Below, piece by piece: positions 35,746-44,381 of a stretch of 64,000 bases of DNA. The notes beneath the pieces are model-generated. The model had not been told where the DNA came from and did not search any database. It worked only from the letters and a program-made list of their open reading frames with translations. The stretch lies in NCBI GenBank assembly GCA_008682415.1, contig VANK01000003.1:124001-188000 (forward strand), read 5' to 3'. Source of the DNA: Acidobacteria bacterium AB60. GTDB taxonomy: Bacteria > Acidobacteriota > Terriglobia > Terriglobales > Acidobacteriaceae. The translations under genes and the position numbers were made by a program. Numbering within the stretch: the first letter of the stretch is position 1; each line of letters begins with the position of its first letter.

Positions 35746-38403
35746 TCACTCGGTTCTGAGGGTCGCGAGGGGGTCGGCGGCGGCGGCTCGGCGGGCGGGG
35801 ATGTACGCGGCCAGCAGGGCGATGGCCGAGACCAGCAGAACGACCGAGGTCATGATGAGGGGGTCGTTGGGACTGACCTGGTAGACCAATCCCCGGATGA
35901 CGCGGCCGAGACTCAGGGCAAGGACAACACCGATGGCGATGCCGGGAATCACGAGCCGGGCGCTCTGGGTGAGGACCATGCGCAGCAGATCGGCGCGCTG
36001 CGCGCCGAGCGCAACGCGCAGCCCGAACTCCGGCGCCCGCTGGCCCACGGTGTAGGAGATGACGCCGTAGGCGCCGATTGCGGCGAGGACAATGGCAAGC
36101 GCGGCGAAGAGGCCGACGAGGGCAAAGGCGAAGCGAGGCGTGGAGACGGCCGATGAGGCGACATCGTCCATGAGCTTGATATCCGCGACGGCCAATCCGG
36201 GATCGAGCTGATGTACGGCAAGGCGAAGGCCGTCGATGGCCTGGCGCGGATCGGACTGGGTGCGGATGGCGATCAGCATGTCGTTGTCGGGAGACTGGAA
36301 TTCGGGGTACCAGAAAGCGGCCTCGGCGCCAGCGCTGTTGGGATGGTCTTTCACGTCTCCGACGACGCCGACGACGGTGATCCAATCGGAGTCATTCTTC
36401 GGCGCGTCCGCAAAGGTGACGCGTTTGCCGATGGGGGATTCATTGGGCCAGTAGTGACGCGCCATCGTTTGATTGATGAGGAAGACATTTTTGGCGCCGT
36501 CTTTGTCTCCCTCGTTGAAGAATCGTCCGGCGAGGAGGGGAATGCCCATGGCACGGAAGTAGCCGGGCGTGGCGGCGTGATAGCGGGCGTGGAATTCCTC
36601 GCCGGGCTGGGGGGCTTTGTTTTCGAGCCGGAAGCCGCCGGCATTCTCGTCGTAGCCGGTCCAGGGGAGGTCACTGCCGGCCCCGGCACTCTCGACTCCG
36701 GGCAATGCGTTGAGAGTGGACATGAGCTGGGTGTAGAAGAGGTAGCGATCCTTTTCTAGCTTGTATTTTTCGCGCGGGAGCGAGACACCGGCGGTGAGCA
36801 AGTGGTCCTGCTTGAAGCCGCTGTCGAGGTGGATGAGGTTAAGGAAGGTGCGGAGCATGAGGCCGGCGCCGATGAGGAGGACGGAGGCGAGGCCGACTTC
36901 GGCCATGACGAGGGCGCTGCGGAGGCGATTTTGCTGCCTGCCAGAGGTTGTGCCGCGGGTGGTTTTCTGCAGTCCTTGTTTGGGATCGGTGCGCGAGGCC
37001 TGCATGGCGGGGGCGAGGCCAAACAGGATGCCGGTGGCCAGGCTGACGGCCAGGGTGAAGAGCAGGACGGGCCAGTTCACGTGGATGTCATTGGCGCGGG
37101 GGAAGTCGGAGGGGAGCAGCAGGACGAGGGCCCGGACGCCGCCGAATGCGGACAGGAGGCCGAGGATTCCACCGAGGCAGGAGAGGAGGAGGCTCTCTGT
37201 GAGCAGCTGGCGAACGATGCGGAGACGAGGCGCGCCCATGGCGAGACGGACGGCGATCTCCCGTTGCCGTGCCGAGGACCTGGCCATCAGGAGGTTGGCG
37301 GCATTGGCACAGGCGATGAGGAGCACCATTCCGACGGCGCCGAGGAGCACGAGCAGGAGCTGACGGCTGGTTCCGACCACCTCGGAGTACAGCGGGATGA
37401 GGAGCACTCTCCAGCCGTTGTTGTTGGGGTGCTCGCGGACGATCTGGGCCATGATGGCATTCATTTCAGCCAGGGCGCGATCGACGCTCACGCCCGGCTT
37501 GAGCCTGCCGATTCCCTCGATGAAGTGGGAACCGCGCTGATTGGAATTCCCCTGGAAGGAGAAGGGCCGCCACACGTCTACGTTTTCGCCGTAGGCGACC
37601 GAATGGTATTCGTTGCCGGGGTGTTCGGTTCCGGGGGGCATGACGCCGATGACGGTATAGGGCTGCATCTCCATGGTGATGGCGCGGCCGATGACGGCCG
37701 GATCAGCGCCGAAGCGGGTGCGCCAGAGGCGATCGCTGATGATGACCTGGCGGCCGTTGCCGGGGATCTCCGCCTGGAAATCGAATTCGCGACCGAGTTG
37801 GGGCGTGATGCCAAGCACGCGGAAGTAGCCGGAGGTAATGTGGAATCCATTGAGCTTGATGGGCTCGCCCTGGCCGGAGAGCTGCACGTCGCTTCGGGAG
37901 AAGGCGGCGATGGCTTCGAAGGAGTGATTGCGAGCGCGGAAGTCGAGGAAGTCCCAGGGATTGAGGGGGAACTTGGGGTACTCGTGGCTGGTGAGGAAGA
38001 TGCGGACGAGGCGCTGGGGCTGGGGATAGGGCAGGCGTTTGAGGAGGACGCCATTGATGACGCTGAAGATTGCGCTGTTGGCGCCGATGCTCAGGGCCAG
38101 CGTCAGGATCATGACGATGGAGAAGGTTGGACTGCCGATGAGCTGCCGGACAGCGTATTTCGCATCGTCGAAGGTGAGCTCGAGGAAGCTGGTGCCGCGG
38201 GCCTCGCGGCAGTCTTCTTTGACCTGTTCGTGTCCGCCAAATGCCATTCTCGCCGTCCTCCTGGCTTGTTCCCCGGTCATGCCGCGGGAGATGTACTTTT
38301 GAACCTCGCGGTCGAAGTGGAAGCGCAGTTCCTCATCGAGTTCGTCTTCGACCTGACGGCGGCGAAAGAGCGCGCGAGCGCGGTAACGCAGATCGTCGAG
38401 CAT
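35746..38403 (-). CDS. ADOP-type MacB/FtsX-like permease (885 aa)
   Basis: A large ABC-exporter-type permease without its own ATPase. The N-terminal prefix (LRYRARALFRRRQVEDELDEELRFH) is the cytoplasmic segment typical of acidobacterial duplicated orphan permeases. Then come two MacB_PCD/FtsX units: TFSIVMILTLALSIGANSAIF and LLVLLGAVGMVLLIACANAANLL in the first, LRSALVMAEVGLASVLLIGAGL and the final SYTVGQRAPEFGLRVALGA to AAYIPARRAAAADPLATLR in the second. The ATG at 38403 is preferred over the upstream Pro/Ser-rich frame. A PadR gene lies four bases upstream, the usual pairing for this group. Function is unproven; macrolide or lipoprotein export has been suggested for relatives. Confidence 0.92.
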   Translation of the reverse strand: MLDDLRYRARALFRRRQVEDELDEELRFHFDREVQKYISRGMTGEQARRTARMAFGGHEQVKEDCREARGTSFLELTFDDAKYAVRQLIGSPTFSIVMILTLALSIGANSAIFSVINGVLLKRLPYPQPQRLVRIFLTSHEYPKFPLNPWDFLDFRARNHSFEAIAAFSRSDVQLSGQGEPIKLNGFHITSGYFRVLGITPQLGREFDFQAEIPGNGRQVIISDRLWRTRFGADPAVIGRAITMEMQPYTVIGVMPPGTEHPGNEYHSVAYGENVDVWRPFSFQGNSNQRGSHFIEGIGRLKPGVSVDRALAEMNAIMAQIVREHPNNNGWRVLLIPLYSEVVGTSRQLLLVLLGAVGMVLLIACANAANLLMARSSARQREIAVRLAMGAPRLRIVRQLLTESLLLSCLGGILGLLSAFGGVRALVLLLPSDFPRANDIHVNWPVLLFTLAVSLATGILFGLAPAMQASRTDPKQGLQKTTRGTTSGRQQNRLRSALVMAEVGLASVLLIGAGLMLRTFLNLIHLDSGFKQDHLLTAGVSLPREKYKLEKDRYLFYTQLMSTLNALPGVESAGAGSDLPWTGYDENAGGFRLENKAPQPGEEFHARYHAATPGYFRAMGIPLLAGRFFNEGDKDGAKNVFLINQTMARHYWPNESPIGKRVTFADAPKNDSDWITVVGVVGDVKDHPNSAGAEAAFWYPEFQSPDNDMLIAIRTQSDPRQAIDGLRLAVHQLDPGLAVADIKLMDDVASSAVSTPRFAFALVGLFAALAIVLAAIGAYGVISYTVGQRAPEFGLRVALGAQRADLLRMVLTQSARLVIPGIAIGVVLALSLGRVIRGLVYQVSPNDPLIMTSVVLLVSAIALLAAYIPARRAAAADPLATLRTE

Positions 38404-38407
38404 CGGG

Positions 38408-38737
38408 TCAGGCTCCCTCGAGCACCTGTTGGACGGCGGTGGAGAGCTTGCGCCAGGCTTCGGTCTCGGCCTCAAGCTGCTTGTGGCCTGCGCGCGTGAG
38501 TTCGTAGTACTTGGCGCGCCGGTTGTTGTCAGAGGTTCCCCAACGGGCTTTGATCCAGCCGCGGCGCTCGAGGCGATGAAGGGCGGGATAGAGGGAGCCC
38601 TGTTGGATGCTCAACACCTCACTGGAGACCTGCTGGACGCGCTCCGAGATGGCCCATCCATGCTGCGGGCCGGGGAGGAGGGTGCGGAGGATGAGCAGGT
38701 CAACGGTCCCCTGTGGCAATTCGATGCGGCCGGTCAA
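38408..38737 (-). CDS. PadR-family transcriptional regulator
   Basis: A 109-residue PadR winged-helix repressor ([60 protein letters not shown]). The start is the TTG at 38737, which has a GGAGG site seven bases upstream and gives the normal short N-terminus; the longer frame to 38881 runs into heptanucleotide repeats. It probably controls its own operon with the permease. The C-terminal helix is the dimerisation helix of subfamily 2. Confidence 0.9.
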   Translation of the reverse strand: MTGRIELPQGTVDLLILRTLLPGPQHGWAISERVQQVSSEVLSIQQGSLYPALHRLERRGWIKARWGTSDNNRRAKYYELTRAGHKQLEAETEAWRKLSTAVQQVLEGA

Positions 38738-38837
38738 TCGTGTGCCTCCACCTTGCACTTCGACACGAGGATAGGCCGGCTGGTGTCGAAGTGCAAGGGG
38801 GAAGGCGGGGGATTGTGACGAATGACGGACGAGGGGA

Positions 38838-38901
38838 GAGGGGCGAGGGGCGAGGGACGAGAGACGAGAGGCGAGGGGCAAAGGGGCAAGGGGCGAGAGG
38901 C
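38838..38901. repeat. Heptanucleotide tandem repeat, GAGGGGC type
   Basis: About nine units of 7 bases (GAGGGGC, GAGGGAC, GAGAGAC, GAGAGGC, with one 8-base unit) between divergent padR and tetR genes. Further short copies occur at 41913-41948 and 49225-49243. The strand is purine-rich with repeated G4 runs. Confidence 0.85.
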
Positions 38902-38923
38902 GGGTGGGGTTTCGACTTTACAG

Positions 38924-38945
38924 TGTATAGGGCGTGTGGTATACA
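38924..38945. promoter_or_regulatory. Probable TetR operator
   Basis: Inverted repeat TGTATA-N10-TATACA, 22 bp, lying 8 bases before the ATG of the tetR gene; ACAGYGTATAG also appears as a direct repeat around it. Position and size fit autorepression of the TetR regulator and its coupled acyltransferase gene. Confidence 0.6.
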
Positions 38946-38953
38946 GCGTATAG

Positions 38954-39538
38954 ATGATGAAGGAAAGCGCTACTCCTCAGAAGATCTACCAATGCGCTCT
39001 CGGCATCCTGGAGGCGGAAGGGGCGCAGGCCGTGTCCATGCGGCGTATCGCCAGCGAGGTGGGGATTACGGCGATGGCCATCTACCACCACTTTTCCAGC
39101 CGCGAGGCGCTGCTCGGCGCGATTGTGGATTCCGAGTTTGAACAGCTGGTGAACTTCTTTGCGGCCTCGGGCAGGAACGGGACGTTCGAGAACAAGGTGG
39201 TTCACAGCCTGGACGGCTACATGAGCTACGCGTTCGCGCATCCGCGGATCTTCGATTACGTCTTCTCCAGCGCGCGTGCGGGGGCGCGGCGTTTTCCCGA
39301 GGACTTTCGCGCGCGGCTCTCGCCCACGCTGAACCTGGTTGCGGACATGGTGGCGGAGGGGATGAAGCTGGGCAAGCTCAAGCGCGATGATCCGTGGGAG
39401 GTCGCGATGGAGCTGTGGGCCCATGTGCACGGGTATCTCATGCTGTACCGGGCGGGCCGCTTCAGCCTGGACCAAGAGGAGTTTCGCAAGCTTGTTCACC
39501 GTTCCCTTCGGAGGTTGCTGCATGGCCTGGTCGCGTAA
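38954..39538 (+). CDS. TetR-family transcriptional regulator
   Basis: A 194-residue TetR regulator. The HTH is RRIASEVGITAMAIYHHFSS, followed by the usual REALLGAIV. The C-terminal ligand domain is of the TetR_C_33/WHG type (EVAMELWAHVHGYLMLYRAGRF). Two ATGs (38954, 38957) are possible. Its 3' end overlaps the acyltransferase gene by 17 bases, so both are probably controlled together from the TGTATA palindrome. Confidence 0.9.
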   Translation: MMKESATPQKIYQCALGILEAEGAQAVSMRRIASEVGITAMAIYHHFSSREALLGAIVDSEFEQLVNFFAASGRNGTFENKVVHSLDGYMSYAFAHPRIFDYVFSSARAGARRFPEDFRARLSPTLNLVADMVAEGMKLGKLKRDDPWEVAMELWAHVHGYLMLYRAGRFSLDQEEFRKLVHRSLRRLLHGLVA

Positions 39539-40997
39539 GCTTCGCGCGTTTGCCCTCTTCTCAGCCGTGGTTCTCACCGCGGCCGGGTATTTCGTGAGCT
39601 CCGGCCTGGAGCCTGTGTGGTGGCTGGTGTGGGTGGCGCCGCTGCCGCTGTTGCTGGTGGCGCCGGTGGTGCGGGGCTGGGAGGCGCTGGGTGCGGCGTG
39701 GATCGCACGGTCGGCGGCCATGCTGGTGTTCTGGCAGTACTGGCGCGGGATCATGCTTCCGTTGTGGCTTTCGGTGGCGATGGTTGCGCTGGCCGGAGCT
39801 TGCTTTGCGCTGGCGGTGATGGCGTACCGGAGTTTCGCGGTGAAGGGCTATGCGTGGCTGGCGGCGCTCGCGTTTCCGGTGGTGAGCGTTGCGGAGGAGT
39901 ATCTGCTGAGCCTGTGGCAGGGGACGTTCGGCAACACCGGGTACACGCAGCTGAAGAACCTGCCGGTGCTGCAGCTTGCCGCGATCAGCGGGCTGTGGGG
40001 GATCGGCTTCGCGGTGACGCTGTTTGGCGCCGTGGTTGCTGCCGTGGTGCACGCCGCTCCCCGGCAACGCGCGAGGCTGGGGATTGCGTTCGCGGCGTTT
40101 TATGTGTGCGTGTTTTCTTTCGGGGAGCTGCGGCTGCACAAGACTCCCGATGCGCTGCATTCGGTGGTGGTGGGATTAGTGGAGAGCCACGCGGGCGCGG
40201 ATATGTTTCCGCGTGATGCCCGATCGATGATGGATCTTCTGCAACGCTATGCCGGTCAGGCCCAGGTGTTAGCCGATCGCGGGGCACAGATCGTGGTGCT
40301 GCCGGAGATGACCGGGCTGGTGGTGGACCCGGGAATGACGAACGGGCTACTGAAGGATCAGTTGCTCTCGCCGGCGGCTGACGGCGTGTTTGAGGAGGCC
40401 GCACGCAGGGCGCATGTGCAGATCCTGCTGGGCGTGGAGCACGCGACCGAGCGCGGGAGCTTCAATGAAGGACGGCTGTATTCGGCCGCGGGAACGATTG
40501 AGACGGTGTATCGCAAACATCACCTGGTGCCGGTGCTGGAGGGCAGGACGTCGCCGGGAGACGGTATCTCGGTGCTGTCGCAGCCGGCGGGCGAGATCGG
40601 GATTGAGATCTGCCGCGATATGGATTATCCGGAGCTTGCGCGGCGCTATGGGCATCGGCAGGTGGGATTGATTCTGGCTCCGGCGTGGGACCAGGGCGTG
40701 GACGCGTTGTGGCACGGGCACATGTCGCTGATGCGGGCGGTGGAAGACGGGTTCACGCTGGTGCGCGATGCCAAGGTGGGTTTTCTGACGGCGAGCGACG
40801 ATCGGGGGCGCATTCTTGCGGAGGAGTCGGCGGTTGGCGGGAACGCGTTGCACACGATGCTGGTGAGCGTGCCGGTGCGGCATGATGCGACGGTGTATCA
40901 GGCGTGGGGCGACTGGTTTGCGTGGGTGGATCTGGCGGGGGTGATGGTGTTGGGATGGGTGGGGCTGAGGGAATGGGGAATAGGGAATAGGGAATAG
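39522..40997 (+). CDS. Lnt-like apolipoprotein N-acyltransferase / membrane nitrilase
   Basis: A 491-residue protein with about six N-terminal membrane segments (for example WWLVWVAPLPLLLVAPVV and LPLWLSVAMVALAGACFALAVM) followed by a carbon-nitrogen hydrolase domain. The Glu-Lys-Cys triad is visible: LPEMTG, YRKHHLVP, IEICRDMDYP. This layout is that of Lnt, which adds the third acyl chain to lipoproteins. The Cys context (EICRD) differs from the ICYE of standard Lnt, and coupling to a TetR gene is unusual for a housekeeping enzyme, so it may be a regulated paralogue. The start has a GGAGG site. The last residues (GIGNRE) are encoded by a heptanucleotide repeat. Confidence 0.78.
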   Translation: MAWSRKLRAFALFSAVVLTAAGYFVSSGLEPVWWLVWVAPLPLLLVAPVVRGWEALGAAWIARSAAMLVFWQYWRGIMLPLWLSVAMVALAGACFALAVMAYRSFAVKGYAWLAALAFPVVSVAEEYLLSLWQGTFGNTGYTQLKNLPVLQLAAISGLWGIGFAVTLFGAVVAAVVHAAPRQRARLGIAFAAFYVCVFSFGELRLHKTPDALHSVVVGLVESHAGADMFPRDARSMMDLLQRYAGQAQVLADRGAQIVVLPEMTGLVVDPGMTNGLLKDQLLSPAADGVFEEAARRAHVQILLGVEHATERGSFNEGRLYSAAGTIETVYRKHHLVPVLEGRTSPGDGISVLSQPAGEIGIEICRDMDYPELARRYGHRQVGLILAPAWDQGVDALWHGHMSLMRAVEDGFTLVRDAKVGFLTASDDRGRILAEESAVGGNALHTMLVSVPVRHDATVYQAWGDWFAWVDLAGVMVLGWVGLREWGIGNRE

Positions 40998-40999
40998 GG
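40976..40999. repeat. Heptanucleotide tandem repeat, GGGAATA type, at a gene end
   Basis: Three GGGAATA units plus GGG. The repeat supplies the last codons and the TAG stop of the Lnt-like gene. A longer member of the family is at 43080-43135. Four evenly spaced GGG tracts fit the G-quadruplex pattern G3N4. Confidence 0.85.
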
Positions 41000-41159
41000 C
41001 AGTGAGGCGCGCGGTTGCCTGAAGGTTTTGAAAAAATGCTAGAGGGCAGCGGGGGCTGAGTTCTTGGCGGCGAGCCTGCGCTTCGGGCTGAATTTGAATC
41101 CAAGCCTCTTAATCCTGCGTTGCGGCGGGGCGCTGCGACCGGCAGGTTGGGAGGCGACG

Positions 41160-41906
41160 ATGAAGCGTGCGTTGGTGATGCTCGCGGTGTTGAGTTTTGG
41201 GGTCGAGTGCCTGGCGGAGTCGGTTCGGGCGAAGGACGTTAAGCGGCTGGATCGTGCGGCCCGCGTGATGCACGAAATTATGAACGCGCCGGACCAGCGG
41301 ATTCCCGACCACATTCTGAAGCATGCCCGGTGCCTGGCGGTGGTTCCTCATCTCATGAAAGGCGGATTCGTCTTTGGAGGAGAAGAGGGCAAGGGCGTGG
41401 CGACGTGCCGCACGCGGGCAGGGTGGAGCGCGCCGACGTTTTTTGAGATGGGCGGGGGAAGCTGGGGAACGCAATTCGGGGTGGAAGCGGTGGATCTGGT
41501 GATGGTCGTGCGGGGCAACGAGGGGATGGAGAAGCTTCTATCGAGCAAGTTCGAGCTGGGGCGGGATGCGTCGGCGGCGGTGGGGCCGGTGGGGAGGCAT
41601 TCGTCGGAGAACGTCGACTTGAAGATGAATGCGCTGGTGCTTACGTATTCGCATGCCAAGGGCGCGTTTGTGGGCATGACGTTTGACGGGGCGGTGGTGC
41701 GTGCGGACGATGCCGCGCAGCGCGCGATGTATGGAGCGCGCGGCACGACGCGGAGGGCTCTGCTGGGCGAGGTGTCTCCGCCGGCAGGGGCGAGGCCGTT
41801 CCTGGCCGCTGTGCGTGGGGCGGAGGCGCGGGCCGATGGTCACGGAACGCGAAGGCATGTGAGGAGGAGCGGACGAGGGCTTCATGAGACGGTTGCGGTG
41901 CGGTGA
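41160..41906 (+). CDS. Exported SYLF (Ysc84-type lipid-binding) domain protein
   Basis: A 248-residue protein with signal peptide KRALVMLAVLSFGVECLA. The SYLF/Ysc84 domain follows: RVMHEIMNAPDQRIPDHIL, ARCLAVVPHLMKGGFVFGGEEGKG, and the C-terminal SAAVGPVGRHSSE with LVLTYSHAKGAFVG. Bacterial members are periplasmic or outer-membrane associated and bind lipids; no enzymatic role is known. The ATG at 41160 has a GGGAGG site. The C-terminal 30 residues are Arg-rich and variable. It stands alone between intergenic repeats. Confidence 0.87.
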   Translation: MKRALVMLAVLSFGVECLAESVRAKDVKRLDRAARVMHEIMNAPDQRIPDHILKHARCLAVVPHLMKGGFVFGGEEGKGVATCRTRAGWSAPTFFEMGGGSWGTQFGVEAVDLVMVVRGNEGMEKLLSSKFELGRDASAAVGPVGRHSSENVDLKMNALVLTYSHAKGAFVGMTFDGAVVRADDAAQRAMYGARGTTRRALLGEVSPPAGARPFLAAVRGAEARADGHGTRRHVRRSGRGLHETVAVR

Positions 41907-42208
41907 TAAAGGCAAGGGCCAAGGGGCGAGAGGCGAGGTCCAAGGGGCAGCCGGTAAGGCGTTTTGGGTGGGGGATCAACCGGTGGGGTGCGGGGATGCA
42001 TCAGACCGGGAGTGGTTCTCAGGGGACGGAGGCTGGTCTCTTTCCTGGCGTCTGTCCCGTGCATTTATTTAGGGCGTTTATCTATTTGGGTATTTCCGGG
42101 AGATAGGGCGTGATTTCTCCGATTATTTACCGCGGACTTGCGGTGCCGTTACTTGCGGGCACGCATACTGCGGGCATCTCGCACAAGTTGACCGGCGGAG
42201 GAAACGGG
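41907..42208. other. Intergenic region with a short GAGGGGC-type repeat
   Basis: The segment 41913-41948 holds heptad-like units (CAAGGGC, CAAGGGGC, GAGAGGC, GAGGTCC, AAGGGGC) directly after the SYLF stop. The rest, to 42208, contains no gene that I can support; it presumably carries the promoter of the next gene. Confidence 0.6.
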
Positions 42209-43087
42209 ATGCGTGTGGTGTGGGTGATGAGCGGGGTTCTGGCCTTGGCGGGGGCAGGGCTGGCGCCGGCCCGGGCGGCGGATGCGGGAGCGGCGGCGGC
42301 GACGACGCTGGTGCGGGAGGTGGTCTACAACGAGCTGCACGATCACGATGCGCACGGGTTCTGGCGGTACTGGGTGGAGCACCGGTCGGCGAAGGGGACG
42401 CGCGTGGAGGAGCAGGTGGAGACGTGCGACGGACCGGTGACGCGGGCGGTGATGAATAACGGGCGTCCTCTGGACGAGCAGGGGCGGCGGGTGGAGGAGG
42501 CGCGGCTGCGGGCGCTGTTGAACTCGCCCGCGGAGCAGGCCAGCCGGCGGCAGGCGTATCGCGAGGATGAGGGCAGGGTCGGGCGGATTCTGGGGCTGCT
42601 GCCGGACGCGTTTGTGTATGAGGACGCGGGCGAGGAGAATGGGCTGCGGCATCTGCGGTTCCGGCCGAACCCGGCGTATCCGCCGCACTCGATGGAGGCG
42701 CGAATCTTTCACGCGATGAGCGGAGACCTTTGGGTTGATGCGCGCATGAAGCGGCTGGCGCGGCTGAACGGGACGCTGACGGAGAATGTGGACTTTGGGT
42801 TTGGACTGCTGGGAAGGCTGTATCGCGGCGGGTGGTTCCAGATGCAGCGGACACGGGTGAGCGCGACGGAGTGGAAGACGGAGCGCCTGGAGGTGCACAT
42901 GAACGGCCGCGCGATGCTGTTCAAGACGGTGGCGCGGGAGACGAGCGAGGTGCGTGGCGGATTTGAACCGGTGGCTCCGCGGATGAGTTTGGAGCAGGGG
43001 ATGCGGGTGCTGGAGGAGAACAGCGCGGCGGTGATGGCGGGGCCGGGGAAGGTGGCGCCGGCGGCGCTGGTTAAAGGCAGGGAATAG
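42209..43087 (+). CDS. Exported protein of unknown function (LolA-like strand pattern)
   Basis: A 292-residue protein with a signal peptide (RVVWVMSGVLALAGAGLAPARA). The mature part has alternating strands (RLARLNGTLTENVDFGFGLLGRLYRGGWFQMQRTRV and TEWKTERLEVHMNGRAMLFKTVARET), reminiscent of the incomplete barrel of LolA/outer-membrane lipoprotein sorting folds. I recognise it as a type common in acidobacteria but cannot give a function. The ATG at 42209 has a clear GGAGGAAAC site. The stop codon lies in the first unit of a GGGAATA/GGGAACA repeat. Confidence 0.7.
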   Translation: MRVVWVMSGVLALAGAGLAPARAADAGAAAATTLVREVVYNELHDHDAHGFWRYWVEHRSAKGTRVEEQVETCDGPVTRAVMNNGRPLDEQGRRVEEARLRALLNSPAEQASRRQAYREDEGRVGRILGLLPDAFVYEDAGEENGLRHLRFRPNPAYPPHSMEARIFHAMSGDLWVDARMKRLARLNGTLTENVDFGFGLLGRLYRGGWFQMQRTRVSATEWKTERLEVHMNGRAMLFKTVARETSEVRGGFEPVAPRMSLEQGMRVLEENSAAVMAGPGKVAPAALVKGRE

Positions 43088-43135
43088 GGAATAGGGAACA
43101 GGGAACAGGGAACAGGGAACAGGGAACAGGGAACA
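43080..43135. repeat. Heptanucleotide tandem repeat, eight GGGAATA/GGGAACA units
   Basis: Exactly eight 7-base units, two GGGAATA then six GGGAACA. The first unit contains the TAG stop of the preceding gene. Eight GGG tracts with 4-base spacers make this a strong predicted G-quadruplex on the coding strand and in the mRNA. Confidence 0.9.
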
Positions 43136-43203
43136 AACATCCCTCATGGGACGCGATTAGTATTACTTGAGTCTTGCAATGTCTCGAGGGAGAACAGGGA
43201 ATC

Positions 43204-43689
43204 GTGTTCACGGTTGACGGGGTGCGGGCGTTTCATGGCTGGACGCATGCGTGCATTGATGTGGTGCTGGATCATCTGGGCTTGATCCCGGAGAGCGCGT
43301 ATGGGAGCGTGGTGCCGGGGTTTGGGTTTGGCACGCTGCGGGAGCAGGTGGTGCATCTGCTGAACTGCGAAGGGCTGTGGGTGCATCTGCTGCGCGGGGC
43401 GGTGTACGTGGATCGGCGGCCGGAGGAGTGTGTGTCGGTTGCGGATGCGCGGGCGATGCAGCGGAGGGTGCGCGGGGAGACGGAGGCGTATCTGGAGGCG
43501 CTGACGGATGAGGCGCTGAACGCGGATGCGGAGCTTCGTTTTCCGGATGGAGACGTGGCGGTGCGCACGCCGGCGAAGGTGCTGCATCATGTGCTGACGC
43601 ATGCGTTTCATCACAAGGGGCAGATTGTGGCGATGTGCCGGGTGCTGGGGTATCCGGCGCCGGATACGGATTTGAGTCAGATTGATTGA
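43204..43689 (+). CDS. DinB-family protein (metal-binding four-helix bundle)
   Basis: A 161-residue DinB-like protein. Likely metal ligands are His residues in the three characteristic places: FHGWTH in helix 1, LREQVVHLLNCE in helix 2, and HHVLTHAFHHKGQI in helix 3. The GTG at 43204 is preferred because it has a GAGGGAGA site 10 bases upstream and gives the usual N-terminus; a TTG at 43174 would add ten residues. Family members include thiol S-transferases using bacillithiol or mycothiol, of interest because bshA lies 4 kb away, but this assignment is inference. Confidence 0.8.
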   Translation: MFTVDGVRAFHGWTHACIDVVLDHLGLIPESAYGSVVPGFGFGTLREQVVHLLNCEGLWVHLLRGAVYVDRRPEECVSVADARAMQRRVRGETEAYLEALTDEALNADAELRFPDGDVAVRTPAKVLHHVLTHAFHHKGQIVAMCRVLGYPAPDTDLSQID

Positions 43690-43814
43690 GCGCATGAGGC
43701 TGTGCGGCTTTTGTGCGGGAGGAGCCGGGAAGGTTCTGAAGTGATCCCATGTCTGGGGAGACGGGGGCTGTCTTGGCTGGTTGAGTGCTGAAAGACCGGA
43801 GAGCGGAGGGTGGA

Positions 43815-44205
43815 GGTATCCCATGTCTCCAAAATCGGGAGACATGGGGCACCCTCGGTCTTGCTTAGCGGAGTGATGAAAAACCGGAGAGCGGAGGGTG
43901 GAGGTATCCCATGTCTCCAAAATCGGGAGACATGGGGCACCCTCGGTCGTGCTGGATTGAGTGATGAAAGCCGGGAAGCGGAGGGGTGGAGGTATCCCAT
44001 GTCTCCAACAGCGGGAGACATGGGGCACCCTCGGTCTTGCTGGGTTGAGTGATGAAAGCCGGGGAGCGGAGGGCGAAGGTATCCCATGTCTCCAACACCG
44101 GGAGACATGGGGCACCCCTGGTCTTGCTTAGTGGAGTGCTGAAAAACCGGAGAGCGGAGGGTGGAGGTATCCCATGTCTCCGAAACCGGGAGACATGGGG
44201 CACCC
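43815..44205. repeat. Palindromic tandem array A, five copies
   Basis: Five 40-bp palindromic cores start at 43815, 43903, 43991, 44078 and 44166, a period of 87-88 bp. The core has left arm GGTATCCCATGTCTCC, a variable 6-base loop (AAAATC, AACAGC, AACACC or GAAACC) and right arm GGGAGACATGGGGCACCC. Each can fold into a hairpin with about 14 of 16 pairs. Linkers of about 48 bases are also related to each other (GTCTTGCT...GATGAAAxxCCGGxGAGCGGAGGG). The same family forms array B beyond the next gene. Confidence 0.95.
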
Positions 44206-44381
44206 GGCTTCCTCTGATAGGCGACGCTTCGTCCGAATCCCCACTCCAGAGTGTGTGATTGATGATACGAAGGGGGCTATTGATGGAGCGGATGGGGAAT
44301 CTTGACAGGGGTTGAGGCTGACCGGTTATTGTCCTGCCCAGTTCGAAATGGCTGGCTGCCACTGATTCGGAGGTTCCCCCG

